Shown here: one piece after another, positions 16,188 to 24,177 of the stretch | Layout of the letters: every line of letters begins with the position of its first letter | How positions within the stretch are numbered: the stretch's first letter is position 1 | Assembly (NCBI RefSeq): GCF_020880995.1 | Contig: NZ_JAJISD010000016.1 | Span: forward strand, 1 to 64,000 | Direction of reading: 5' to 3' | Source of the DNA: Reyranella aquatilis | Lineage (GTDB): Bacteria > Pseudomonadota > Alphaproteobacteria > Reyranellales > Reyranellaceae | Length of the DNA stretch: 64,000 nucleotides | Translations under genes and position numbers: made by a program | Notes under the pieces: generated by a model | Seen by the model: only the letters and a program-made list of their open reading frames with translations | Told to the model about the DNA's origin: nothing | Databases searched by the model: none

Positions 16188-17189
16188 TTACTCGGCGGCC
16201 TGCTTCAGGCTCGTCGGCACCGTCTCGCCGGCGAAGAGGGCGGCGCGCGCGGCGTCGTACTCGGCCTTGAGGCGGGCCACGATCTCGGCGGCTGGCGGCG
16301 CGTCGTGGATCTGGCCGACACCCTGGCCGGCGCCCCAGATGTCGCGCCACGCCTTGACCTTCATGTTGCCGCCGGAGCCGAAGTTCATCTTGCTCTTGTC
16401 GGCTTCCGGCAGCGCATCGGGATCGAGGCCGGCGGCGGCGATGGAGCGCTTCATGTAGTTGCCGTGCACGCCGGTGAAGAGGTTCGTGTAGACGATCTCC
16501 TCGCCGGTCGAATCGATGATGCACTGCTTGTTGGCGTCGGTGGCGTTGCCTTCCTTGCTCGCGGTGAAGCGCGTGCCGAGATAGGCGAGGTCGGCGCCCA
16601 TGGCCTGGGCCGCCAGCACCGAGGCGCCGTTGGAGATCGAGCCCGACAGCAGGATCGTGCCGTCGTAGAACTGGCGCACTTCCGGCACCAGGGCGAATGG
16701 CGAGAGACGGCCGGCATGGCCACCGGCGCCGGCGCAGACCAGGATCAGGCCGTCGACGCCGGCCTTCAGCGCCCGCTTGGCATGCGCCACGTTGGTCACG
16801 TCATGGAACACCAGGCAGCCGTAGCGATGCGCCGAGGCGACCACCTCGTCGGGTGCGCGCAGCGACGTGATCTGGATCGGCACCTTGTACTTCTCGCACA
16901 TGTCGATGTCGTGCTGCAGGCGGTCGTTCGACGAGTGCACGATCTGGTTGACCGCGAAGGGCGCGACTTTCTTCTCGGGGTGCTTGGCCTTGTACTCCGC
17001 CAGCTCTCCGGTGATGCGCTTCAGCCACTCCTCGAGCATCTCCTTCGGCCGCGCGTTCAGCGCCGGGAAGGAGCCGACGACGCCGGCCTTGCACTGCTCG
17101 ATGACGAGGTCGGGGTTGGAGACGATGAACAGCGGCGCGCCCACCACGGGGATCGAGAGGTTGTCGCGCAGCAGGGCGGGAAGGGCCAT
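16188..17189 (-). CDS. Nitronate monooxygenase family protein
   Basis: The 333-residue protein is a TIM-barrel FMN enzyme of the nitronate monooxygenase/2-nitropropane dioxygenase family. It shows the N-terminal IPVVGAPLFIVSNPDLV, the catalytic-His loop CAGAGGHAGR (about 151-160), ISNGASVLAAQAMGADLAYL (about 184-203) for phosphate binding, and GTRFTASKEG. These enzymes oxidise nitronates such as propionate-3-nitronate with O2 and often protect against nitro toxins. The ATG at 17189 follows AAGGAG. The coiled-coil gene lies directly downstream. Confidence 0.88.
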   Translation of the reverse strand: MALPALLRDNLSIPVVGAPLFIVSNPDLVIEQCKAGVVGSFPALNARPKEMLEEWLKRITGELAEYKAKHPEKKVAPFAVNQIVHSSNDRLQHDIDMCEKYKVPIQITSLRAPDEVVASAHRYGCLVFHDVTNVAHAKRALKAGVDGLILVCAGAGGHAGRLSPFALVPEVRQFYDGTILLSGSISNGASVLAAQAMGADLAYLGTRFTASKEGNATDANKQCIIDSTGEEIVYTNLFTGVHGNYMKRSIAAAGLDPDALPEADKSKMNFGSGGNMKVKAWRDIWGAGQGVGQIHDAPPAAEIVARLKAEYDAARAALFAGETVPTSLKQAAE

Positions 17190-17271
17190 CGTTTCACTCC
17201 TTGGATTCGTACGTTCTTGGTGTCGGCACAGGGCCTAGCACGATGCCGGCCCCAGTCCCAAGCGCTTGTCG

Positions 17272-17937
17272 CTAGTTGGCAAAGTCGTAGGCGCCGCCCT
17301 TGTCCAGGGCGCGCTTGTAGGCGGGCCGGGCATGGATGCGCTCGAGGAAGGCCTTGATCCGGGGCATGCCCTTGATCGCGGGCGCGCGCGAGCCGGCGGC
17401 CTCCAGCGGGAAGCTCATCTGGATGTCGGCGGCGGTGAAGTCCGGGCCGGCGAACCATTCGCGGCGCGACAGCTCGCCCTCGATGAACATGAAGTGGTTG
17501 CCGAGCTGCGGCGCCAGCAGGCTCTTGTTTGCGCCGCCCGAGATGGCCCGCGCCACCGGCCGCATGAAGAACGGCACGCGGGAAGGGATGCGGTCGAACA
17601 CCAGCTTCATGAACAGGAGCGGCATCAGCGAGCCCTCCGCGTAGTGCATGAAGTAGGTGTACTGCAGCCGCTCGGGCGTGCCGGCCGCCGGGGTGAATTT
17701 CCCGCCGCCGTAGGTCTCCGACAGGTATTCGAGGATGGCCCCCGATTCGGCCAGCACCTTGTCGCCGTCGGTGATGACCGGCGACTTGCCCAGCGGATGG
17801 ACTTTGCGCAGTTCGTCGGGGGCCTGCATCGAGGGCTGGCGCTGGTAGCGCTTCACCTCGTAGGGGACGCCGAGCTCCTCGAGCATCCAGAGGATGCGCT
17901 GCGAGCGGGAGTTGTTCAGGTGATGGACGGTGATCAT
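17272..17937 (-). CDS. Glutathione S-transferase
   Basis: The 221-residue protein has the GST layout. An N-terminal thioredoxin fold begins MITVHHLNNSRSQRILW, with SRS at about 10-12 in the place of the catalytic Ser, and continues LRKVHPLGKSPVI and AESGAILEYLS, the glutathione gamma-Glu site. An all-helical C-terminal domain follows, ending near FLERIHARPAYKRAL. It conjugates or reduces with glutathione in the cytoplasm. It begins one base after the carotenoid oxygenase stop, so the two share an operon and could act on related oxidised products. An earlier start at 18003 is unlikely because it would extend well into that gene. Confidence 0.88.
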   Translation of the reverse strand: MITVHHLNNSRSQRILWMLEELGVPYEVKRYQRQPSMQAPDELRKVHPLGKSPVITDGDKVLAESGAILEYLSETYGGGKFTPAAGTPERLQYTYFMHYAEGSLMPLLFMKLVFDRIPSRVPFFMRPVARAISGGANKSLLAPQLGNHFMFIEGELSRREWFAGPDFTAADIQMSFPLEAAGSRAPAIKGMPRIKAFLERIHARPAYKRALDKGGAYDFAN

Positions 17938-17938
17938 C

Positions 17939-19372
17939 CTACAGCGTACCGGGACGCCAGTTGCCATGGAAGCCCGCCGGCACCCGGCTGCTGAGATGGG
18001 CAAGCGCCACCGGCCCCTTGGCGATGTCGGTCGCCTCGAAAACGCCGAGGTCGCTGCGGCCCTCGGCGGCGCGGAAGATCGTCGCCAGCACCCAGCCGTC
18101 GCCTTCCTCCGCCTTGTCGTGACGGGGCACGAACACCGGCTCGCCGAACCGGTCGTCCTCGCCTGCCTTCCAGGTGGCGTTGGTGCCCTTCTTCAAGTCG
18201 TAATGAGTGATGCCTTCGCCTCGGCGCACGCCGGCATGGGTGATGTTGCCCGACACGATCCAGCCGTGGCGGTAGTCGCTCATGCAGAAGCGCTCGTCGA
18301 AGCGCGGGAACTCGCCGGCGCGGTCGTCAAGCTGTTCCTCGCGGAAGGTGTTGGACTGGCCCGACAGGTCGAAGGTCCAGCGGAACAGGCGGGCGGCCGG
18401 CGGCTCCTTGGTCGAGGGCGAGCCGTCGGGCAGCGGGAACAGCGGCGCCACGTCGTACTTCATGACGTCGATCACGATCCTGCCGTCGTCCGTCTCGAAA
18501 TGGTTCATCGGATGGAAGACATAGGACGGCGGCGCCGTGACCCACTTCACGTCGGCGACGGTGCCCTTGCGCGGGATGAAGGCGATGTGCGTGCCCTTGT
18601 CCGGCTCCCAGGCGAAGGGCGGCAGGCCGCCCATGGCGCGCTCCATCGACGAGGTGAGCGGGAAGATGGGCACGACGATCCAGTTCTTCGTCACCGCGAA
18701 GTCATGGATCATCGACGGATAGGGACCTTCGAGCATCTCCGCGCGCGTAACGGTGCCGTCCTCCGTCACGGTCTGGATGCTCACTTCCTTGGTGAAGCGC
18801 CCCGTGGCTGAGTAGCCGAAGAACACCATCTCGCCGGTCTCGGGATCGAACTTCGGATGGGCGGTGAACGGACCGATCAGCTTGTCGCCGAAGGTCTCGT
18901 AGCCGCCGTCCTTCGGGCCGACCGGCATCAGGCTCTTCGGATCGAGCGAGAAGGGCGCATGCGCCTCCTCCAGCGCCAGCAGCTTGCCGCCGTGCCAGAC
19001 GATGTTGGTATTGGCGATGGTCGAGTTCAGTGCGAAGACGCGCGGGTCGGTGTAGCGAGGATTGCCGAACGTGCCGGAGAGGCCTTCGCCTTCCGCGTTC
19101 TCGATCATCCACTTAGGGGTACGCACCCAGCGGTTCTTGTAGGAGACGTTGCCGTTCTCGACGTGGAAGGCGTGGATCATGCCGTCGCCGCCGAACCAGT
19201 GATACGGCCCGCGCGGCGCGAACTGCGGGTTCGGACCGTTGCGGTAGAGCGTGCCGCAGAGTTCCTTCGGCATCTCGCCGGTGATCTGGAGATGCCCCGC
19301 ATCCGCCTCGGTGTTGACCGGCGCGAAGTAGCCCTTGAGGAACGGATTGTCGGTCGGAAATGGCTTGGCCAC
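17939..19372 (-). CDS. Carotenoid oxygenase family (CCD/lignostilbene dioxygenase-type) protein
   Basis: The 477-residue protein belongs to the RPE65/CCD family of seven-blade propellers with Fe(II) held by four His. Candidate ligands are His172 (FTAHPKFD), His223 (MIHDFAVT), His287 or His291 (FHPMNHFETDDG) and His469 (GFHGNW), in the expected spacing. The HWFGGDGMIHAF segment near residue 58-69 is a family hallmark. Such enzymes cleave apocarotenoids or stilbenes with O2. No carotenoid pathway genes are nearby, so an aromatic stilbene-type substrate is equally possible. AAGGAG precedes the ATG at 19372, and a perfect dyad lies 20-59 bases upstream of the start. Confidence 0.88.
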   Translation of the reverse strand: MAKPFPTDNPFLKGYFAPVNTEADAGHLQITGEMPKELCGTLYRNGPNPQFAPRGPYHWFGGDGMIHAFHVENGNVSYKNRWVRTPKWMIENAEGEGLSGTFGNPRYTDPRVFALNSTIANTNIVWHGGKLLALEEAHAPFSLDPKSLMPVGPKDGGYETFGDKLIGPFTAHPKFDPETGEMVFFGYSATGRFTKEVSIQTVTEDGTVTRAEMLEGPYPSMIHDFAVTKNWIVVPIFPLTSSMERAMGGLPPFAWEPDKGTHIAFIPRKGTVADVKWVTAPPSYVFHPMNHFETDDGRIVIDVMKYDVAPLFPLPDGSPSTKEPPAARLFRWTFDLSGQSNTFREEQLDDRAGEFPRFDERFCMSDYRHGWIVSGNITHAGVRRGEGITHYDLKKGTNATWKAGEDDRFGEPVFVPRHDKAEEGDGWVLATIFRAAEGRSDLGVFEATDIAKGPVALAHLSSRVPAGFHGNWRPGTL

Positions 19373-19391
19373 GGGAAGTCTCCTTCTGGGT

Positions 19392-19431
19392 AACGCCGTG
19401 TATCTATCCGAGGTTATCGATACACGGCGTT
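19392..19431. promoter_or_regulatory. Perfect 13-bp dyad upstream of the carotenoid oxygenase
   Basis: AACGCCGTGTATC (19392-19404) and GATACACGGCGTT (19419-19431) are exact inverse complements separated by 14 bases. The element lies directly upstream of the Shine-Dalgarno of the minus-strand oxygenase gene and about 75 bases before the divergent acetyltransferase gene. It is a strong operator candidate for a dimeric or tetrameric regulator, or a leader hairpin in the oxygenase mRNA. No regulator gene is adjacent. Confidence 0.6.
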
Positions 19432-19504
19432 TCCCGCAAGGGCGGAATCGAAGAATTCCAATTCTCTCCTCAGGACGGTCGACATCGGTTAGTCAGGTGC
19501 CAAC

Positions 19505-20116
19505 ATGACTTCGATCAAACCCGTTCTGCCTTCAGGTTATTCCGCCGTTCCGCCCGGCCATGTCGCCACGGTCGTGACGAGCCTCGAGATGTCGGCCCGT
19601 CCGCCGGAGCGACCGGCGCAGCCGTTTCCGGCGGGTGTCGCGCTGGAGCCGCTGGAGCGCACGGTCGCGGCCTATCGCGCGCTCTATCGCGCGGTGGGGA
19701 CGGACTGGCTGTGGTTCTCGCGGCTGGTGATGGCGGATGCGAAGCTGCAGGCGATCCTCGACAATCCGCAGGTGGAGTTCTTTGCCCTGCGCAAGGACGG
19801 GCGGGATGCCGGAATCCTCGAACTGGATTTCAGCCAGGCCGGCGAATGCGAACTCGCGTTCTTCGGGGTCACGCCGGACATGGTGGGAACGGGCGTCGGG
19901 CGGAGCCTGATGAACGAGGCGATCGCGCGGGCGTGGTCGCGGCCGATCAGCCGCTTCTGGGTGCATACCTGCACGCTCGATCATCCCGCGGCGCTCGACT
20001 TCTACCGGCGGTCGGGCTTCGTGCCCTACGCCTTCCAGGTCGAAGTGTTTCCCGACCCGCGCCTTAGGGGCGTGCTGCCGCGCGACTGCTCACGGCACGT
20101 GCCGCTGCTGGGCTGA
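19505..20116 (+). CDS. GNAT family N-acetyltransferase
   Basis: The 203-residue protein has a GNAT core in its second half. AGILELDFSQAGECELAFFGV covers the beta-4/5 strands, GTGVGRSLM the acetyl-CoA pyrophosphate loop (about residues 128-136), and DHPAALDFYRRSGF the C-terminal motif (about 159-172). It transfers an acetyl group from acetyl-CoA to an amine; the acceptor is unknown. Its last 27 bases overlap the 3' end of the MFS gene on the other strand, so the two transcripts are antisense there. It is divergent from the carotenoid oxygenase gene. Confidence 0.85.
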   Translation: MTSIKPVLPSGYSAVPPGHVATVVTSLEMSARPPERPAQPFPAGVALEPLERTVAAYRALYRAVGTDWLWFSRLVMADAKLQAILDNPQVEFFALRKDGRDAGILELDFSQAGECELAFFGVTPDMVGTGVGRSLMNEAIARAWSRPISRFWVHTCTLDHPAALDFYRRSGFVPYAFQVEVFPDPRLRGVLPRDCSRHVPLLG

Positions 20117-21394
20117 GGCGGCCGCGCCGGCGACCTCGCGGTTCTCGGCGCGCCAGAAATAGAGCCAGCCGCCGATGCCCAGCGCCAGCAGAAGCAGTCC
20201 GAACCAGAACTCGGTGTGGGTCGGACCGATCAGGTCGAACATCGGCGTGGCCGCGAGGTTGAACAGCAGCATTGAGCCCGCCATCACGGCCAGCCGCAGC
20301 CGGAACACGCGGGCGATCTCGGCGCCGCGGAACACGGTCTGCATGCGGGTGATCATCGGGATGAAATAGAACGGCCCGCCGAAGCCCGCGACCAGTCCGG
20401 ACAGCATCATCGCCGGCAGCTTGTAGGGATTGTCGAGGCCCCAGGCCGACAGCGCGATCAGCGCGAAGCCCGTGCCCATGGCGACGTAGCCCAGGAACAT
20501 GGTTGAGAGCGGGCGGCGGAAGCGCACGCTGCCGGCCACCAGGTTGCCGGCCACGTCGCCCACGCCGCAGGCGCCTACGATCATGCCGAGCGACGCGAGC
20601 CCGTGCAGGCCGAACAGGTGCGGGTCGTGCTCCACGACCATCAGCGCGATGCAGAGCTGCAGCGCCACGCTCCAGGGCCCATTGGCGAAGGCATTGATCA
20701 TCAGCAAGGCGCCCATGCGGGGCTCGCGCAGCATCAGCCGCGCGCCGTCGAGCAGGGCATCCCAGGCGCCGCGCCAGCCGCCGCGGCCCGGCCTCGGCTT
20801 CTGGGCGGGGTCGTACAGCCGGTCGCGCACCGCCCAGACCGCCAGCCCCGACAGCACGAAGCCCAGCGCGGTGATCGACAGGAAGTGGATCACCGGCAGC
20901 AGTGTGTTCAGCACAGCGGCCATCATCGGCCCGATCAGGCGGGCGAGCCGCCAGGTCGCGTCGAACAGGCCGTTGATCGCCTGCATGGCGTCGCGGTTGG
21001 TCACCAGCACGGGCACCGCCGACTGCAGCGCTGGCGTGAAGACCATGCGCATCGCCGCGAGGCCCATGACCGACACGATGAGAAGCGGAATGGAGATCCC
21101 GAACACGTAGAAGCCGAGCACCGGCAGGATCGCCAGCACCGCGCTCGCATACTTGGCGCCCATCATGGCGCGGTCGGCGCGCCAGCGGTCGAAGGCGGAA
21201 GCGCCCAGCAGGCCGACCACCAGCATGGCGCCGTACTGCGTGGCATTCACGTAGCCGGCGGCATTGCCGATCTGCTCGGCCGCGATCCAGACGACGGCCA
21301 CGCGGAACAGGTCCTCGCCGATGGTCGAGGCGGCGAGGCCCGACCAGATCGTGGCGACGGCGGGATCCTTTAGCGGGCGGAAGACGGGGATCAT
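20090..21394 (-). CDS. MFS transporter, EntS/MFS_3-like
   Basis: The 434-residue protein has about twelve membrane helices. The N-terminal part (TIWSGLAASTIGEDLFRVAVVW) and loops such as FDRWRADRAMM resemble the enterobactin exporter-like MFS_3 group, which exports siderophores or drugs. The start at 21394 (MIPVFRPLKD) is chosen because the earlier reading would run through the family A repeat. Its 3' end overlaps the acetyltransferase gene by 27 bases. No siderophore synthesis genes are nearby, so the substrate is open. Confidence 0.82.
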   Translation of the reverse strand: MIPVFRPLKDPAVATIWSGLAASTIGEDLFRVAVVWIAAEQIGNAAGYVNATQYGAMLVVGLLGASAFDRWRADRAMMGAKYASAVLAILPVLGFYVFGISIPLLIVSVMGLAAMRMVFTPALQSAVPVLVTNRDAMQAINGLFDATWRLARLIGPMMAAVLNTLLPVIHFLSITALGFVLSGLAVWAVRDRLYDPAQKPRPGRGGWRGAWDALLDGARLMLREPRMGALLMINAFANGPWSVALQLCIALMVVEHDPHLFGLHGLASLGMIVGACGVGDVAGNLVAGSVRFRRPLSTMFLGYVAMGTGFALIALSAWGLDNPYKLPAMMLSGLVAGFGGPFYFIPMITRMQTVFRGAEIARVFRLRLAVMAGSMLLFNLAATPMFDLIGPTHTEFWFGLLLLALGIGGWLYFWRAENREVAGAAASAQQRHVP

Positions 21395-21417
21395 GCCGGG
21401 TGACGATTCCCCACTAT

Positions 21418-21523
21418 CCTCATCCTGAGGAGGCGCGACGCGCCGTCTCGAAGGATGGGCAACGGACGCGGTGCGGGTTCCCACCCTTCGAGACGCAGCC
21501 TGCGGCCGCTCCTCTGGGTGAGG
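21418..21523. repeat. Long intergenic palindrome (family A)
   Basis: The left arm 21418-21459 (CCTCATCCTGAGGAGGCGCG, then CTCGAAGGATGGG) and the right arm 21480-21523 (CCCACCCTTCGAGACGC, then CTCCTCTGGGTGAGG) form a long imperfect inverted repeat. The same core CCCA(T/C)CCTTCGAGACGC recurs at 57747-57873. It lies between the MFS gene start and the stop of the serine hydrolase gene on the same strand. It may form a stable RNA hairpin. Confidence 0.7.
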
Positions 21524-21545
21524 CTCTGTTTTGCAATCCCAACTG

Positions 21546-22778
21546 TCACTTCACCCACACGCCGCCGTCCTTGTTGCGATACCCGAGCGACAGATAGGCC
21601 GCGTCGACCAGCGACTGGCCGCGCTCGTTCATCAGCAGGCCGGGGCCCATGCGGTTCATCGTGTAGCCGAAGGACAGGCCCGCGGCCGGATCGGCGAAGC
21701 CCAGCGAGCCGCCGGCACCGACATGGCCGAACGCTGCGCTGCTCATGATCACGCTGTCGCAATCCTCACCCCACAGCTTGGCGGCGAGGCTGCGCCTGCG
21801 ATTGTCCATCGACTTCATGAAGCCCAGCGCAAAGCGCGTCGGGATGCGCAGTGTGGCGTCGTCGTGCGTCGCCATCGACACTTCGCCCATACGCAAAAGA
21901 GTCGTCGCATCGACCAGGTCACCGCCGCCGTTTGCCAGCGGCGCATACATGCCGGCCAGGCCGCGTGCGTTGGTAATGCCGTTGGCCGCACCGATCTCGG
22001 CGGCGTGGCCCGCGCGGCTGTTGGCGCCGCCGGAGCGCCAGGCGCCGTTGTTGAAGTAGAAGAGGGCGGCCACCGATTGCTTGTTGGTCGCGAGATCGCG
22101 CATGAAGGGCGTCACCGCATCGGCCGCCTTGTAGACATGCGGCACGATCGGCGCGACGCGCGGCTCGATCGCTTCGGGAAGGCCGATCCAGAAGTCGAGT
22201 CCCAGCGGCCCCGCGATCTCCTCGCGGAAGAACGTGCCCAGCGATTTGCCCGAGGCGCGGCGCACCATCTCGCCCACCGTCCAGCCGAAGGTGAAGCCGT
22301 GATAGCCGTTGCGCGTGCCGGGCTCCCAGAAGGGGACTTCGGCCGCCAGCCGGTCCGTCATGTAGGCCCAGTCATAGGGCCCGTCGTCCTTCACCGGCGC
22401 ACGCACGGCGGGCACGGCCGAGGAATGGTCGAGCATCATGCGCGTGGTCACGCGCTCCTTGCCGTGTTGCGCGAACTCGGGCCAAAGCTCGGCGACCGGC
22501 GTGTCGAGGTCGAGCTGGCCGCGGCTCGCCAGCACATGCGCGCACAATGCCGTGGCGCCCTTGGTGCAGGAGAAAACGATGCTCACCGTGTCGCGGGTCC
22601 ACGGGGCCTTCGTCTTGGGATCGGCGACGCCGCCCCACAGGTCGATCACCGTCTCGCCGCCCAGCGTCAGGCAGACCGAGGCGCCGATCTCGCCCTTTTC
22701 CTTCAGGTTCCTCTCGAAGGCTTCGGCGACGCGCTCGAAACCCGGACGGCAGCTGCCGCCGATCGCTCCCTCGCTCAT
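21546..22778 (-). CDS. Serine hydrolase, class C beta-lactamase/esterase (EstB-like) family
   Basis: The 410-residue protein has the serine beta-lactamase-like fold. SCTK at residues 70-73 gives the nucleophile Ser and general-base Lys. A YHGFTFGW segment (about 160-167) supplies the YxN-like Tyr region, and GHVGAGGSLGFADP lies near the C-terminus in place of KTG. No signal peptide is visible, which favours a cytoplasmic esterase (EstB/LACTB-like) over an antibiotic lactamase. Its ATG at 22778 overlaps the stop of the esterase gene in ATGA. It is last of three coupled genes with the esterase and the glycosylase. Confidence 0.88.
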   Translation of the reverse strand: MSEGAIGGSCRPGFERVAEAFERNLKEKGEIGASVCLTLGGETVIDLWGGVADPKTKAPWTRDTVSIVFSCTKGATALCAHVLASRGQLDLDTPVAELWPEFAQHGKERVTTRMMLDHSSAVPAVRAPVKDDGPYDWAYMTDRLAAEVPFWEPGTRNGYHGFTFGWTVGEMVRRASGKSLGTFFREEIAGPLGLDFWIGLPEAIEPRVAPIVPHVYKAADAVTPFMRDLATNKQSVAALFYFNNGAWRSGGANSRAGHAAEIGAANGITNARGLAGMYAPLANGGGDLVDATTLLRMGEVSMATHDDATLRIPTRFALGFMKSMDNRRRSLAAKLWGEDCDSVIMSSAAFGHVGAGGSLGFADPAAGLSFGYTMNRMGPGLLMNERGQSLVDAAYLSLGYRNKDGGVWVK

Positions 22779-23449
22779 GGCTTCGGCACCTGAAGCTTGA
22801 AGGCTTCGAGCACGAAGCGGGCGCAATGCGACAGGCCGGTCTGGTCGATCCCGTGGCCGACGCCTGGGGCGATGTGGACGCCGACCTGCACGCCGTTCTC
22901 GTTGAGTGTCTGCGCCGCGCGCTGGGTCAGGACGGCCGGCAGCATCTCGTCGCTGTCGCCATGGACCAGCAGCACCGGCGGCTTCGACCTGATCTCGGCC
23001 TCGAGCGTCTCGGGCCCGGCCAGCATGCCGGAGAAGCCGACGATGCCCGCGAGCGGCTTGGCGCGGCGCAGGCCGACATGCAGCGCCATCATCGTGCCCT
23101 GGCTGAAGCCGATCAGCACGGTCTTGGATTCGTCGAGCCCGTACTGCGCCATCGTCTCGTCGAGGAACCGGTCGACGAAGGGTGCGGCCGAGCGCACGCC
23201 CGCCGCCGCCACCGCGGGGTCGAGGCGCGAGATGCCGAACCACTGGAAGCCCATCGGATTGCCCTCGCAGGGATAGGGCGCGTTGGGGGAATGGAACACC
23301 ACGTCGGGCATCAGCGGCGCCAGCACGGGCGCGAGGCCGATCAGGTCGTTGCCGTCGGCGCCGTAGCCGTGCAGCAGGATCACGAGATGGCAGGGCTTGC
23401 CACCGGCCTGCGGGCCGTGGCTGGGGCCGTCGAGCTTCTTCGCGGTCAT
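22775..23449 (-). CDS. Carboxylesterase/phospholipase family alpha/beta hydrolase
   Basis: The 224-residue protein is a small alpha/beta hydrolase of the acyl-protein thioesterase/carboxylesterase-2 group. The nucleophile is Ser116 in GFSQG. LLHGYGADGNDLIGL (about 25-39) supplies the oxyanion region, Asp167 sits in HGDSDEMLP, and His199 in GVGHGI. These enzymes cut short-chain esters or S-acyl groups in the cytoplasm. Its start overlaps the glycosylase stop by four bases (ATGA) and its stop overlaps the serine hydrolase start in the same way, so translation of the three genes is likely coupled. Confidence 0.88.
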   Translation of the reverse strand: MTAKKLDGPSHGPQAGGKPCHLVILLHGYGADGNDLIGLAPVLAPLMPDVVFHSPNAPYPCEGNPMGFQWFGISRLDPAVAAAGVRSAAPFVDRFLDETMAQYGLDESKTVLIGFSQGTMMALHVGLRRAKPLAGIVGFSGMLAGPETLEAEIRSKPPVLLVHGDSDEMLPAVLTQRAAQTLNENGVQVGVHIAPGVGHGIDQTGLSHCARFVLEAFKLQVPKP

Positions 23450-24129
23450 TTCTTCTCCTTCGCCGACCAGTCCGGCATGTTGCGGCGATAGTGCCAGAGC
23501 ACGAGCGCGGCCGCGCTGCGCCACGGCCGCCACGCCTCGGCGATTTTGAGAAGCCGCTTTGCGTCGGGGCGGGTGCGCAGCTTCTTGAGATGCTGCGCCG
23601 CCACGACCAGGCCAAGATCGAGGCCCGGCATGATGTCGGGGCGGCCGTGCGCGAACATCAGGTAGATCTCGGCGGTCCACGGGCCGATGCCCTTGGCCTG
23701 CGTCAGCATGGCAATGGCCGCCGTGTCGTCGAGTTCGTGCAGCCGGTCGAAGGCGATGCGGCCCTCGACGATGTCGGTGGCAAGGCTGCGGCCGTACTTC
23801 ATCTTGGCACCGGAGAGGCCGACGGCGCGCAGCTGCTCGTCGCTCATCGCCAGGAAGTCCGCCGGCTCCATCGACGGCACGGCTGCTTCCAGCCGCAGCC
23901 AGATACTGCGGGCGGCATGGACCGAAACCTGCTGGCCCACGATCGAGCGCATCAGCCCGCCGAAGCCCGTCGGCATATCGCGCAGCTCGGGGTGCCCTGC
24001 CTCGGCCAGCGCTCGCGCGATGTCGGGATCGGCGGCCGCCAGTTCGGCCAGCGCCTTCTTCAGGGTCTTCTTGTCGAGGACAACGCCGGGCGCCGGGGTG
24101 CGCGTGGTCTTGGATGCCGTTTTGGCCAT
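23446..24129 (-). CDS. DNA-3-methyladenine glycosylase (AlkA-like, HhH-GPD)
   Basis: The 227-residue protein has the HhH-GPD fold. GLMRSIVGQQVSVHAARSIW (about 58-77) opens the domain. The helix-hairpin-helix loop QAKGIGPWTAEIYL is at about 144-157, and the catalytic Asp171 lies in MPGLDLGL. It excises alkylated purines from DNA in base-excision repair. The length matches the short AlkA-like form without the N-terminal domain. A Lys/Thr-rich N-terminal tail may add DNA binding. It is the first gene of the overlapping operon with the esterase and serine hydrolase, and it is divergent from GluQRS. Confidence 0.88.
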   Translation of the reverse strand: MAKTASKTTRTPAPGVVLDKKTLKKALAELAAADPDIARALAEAGHPELRDMPTGFGGLMRSIVGQQVSVHAARSIWLRLEAAVPSMEPADFLAMSDEQLRAVGLSGAKMKYGRSLATDIVEGRIAFDRLHELDDTAAIAMLTQAKGIGPWTAEIYLMFAHGRPDIMPGLDLGLVVAAQHLKKLRTRPDAKRLLKIAEAWRPWRSAAALVLWHYRRNMPDWSAKEKK

Positions 24130-24177
24130 GTTGCTCCCGCCATAGCACGCGGCGAGGGGGCGCTGTAACGTCGGATC

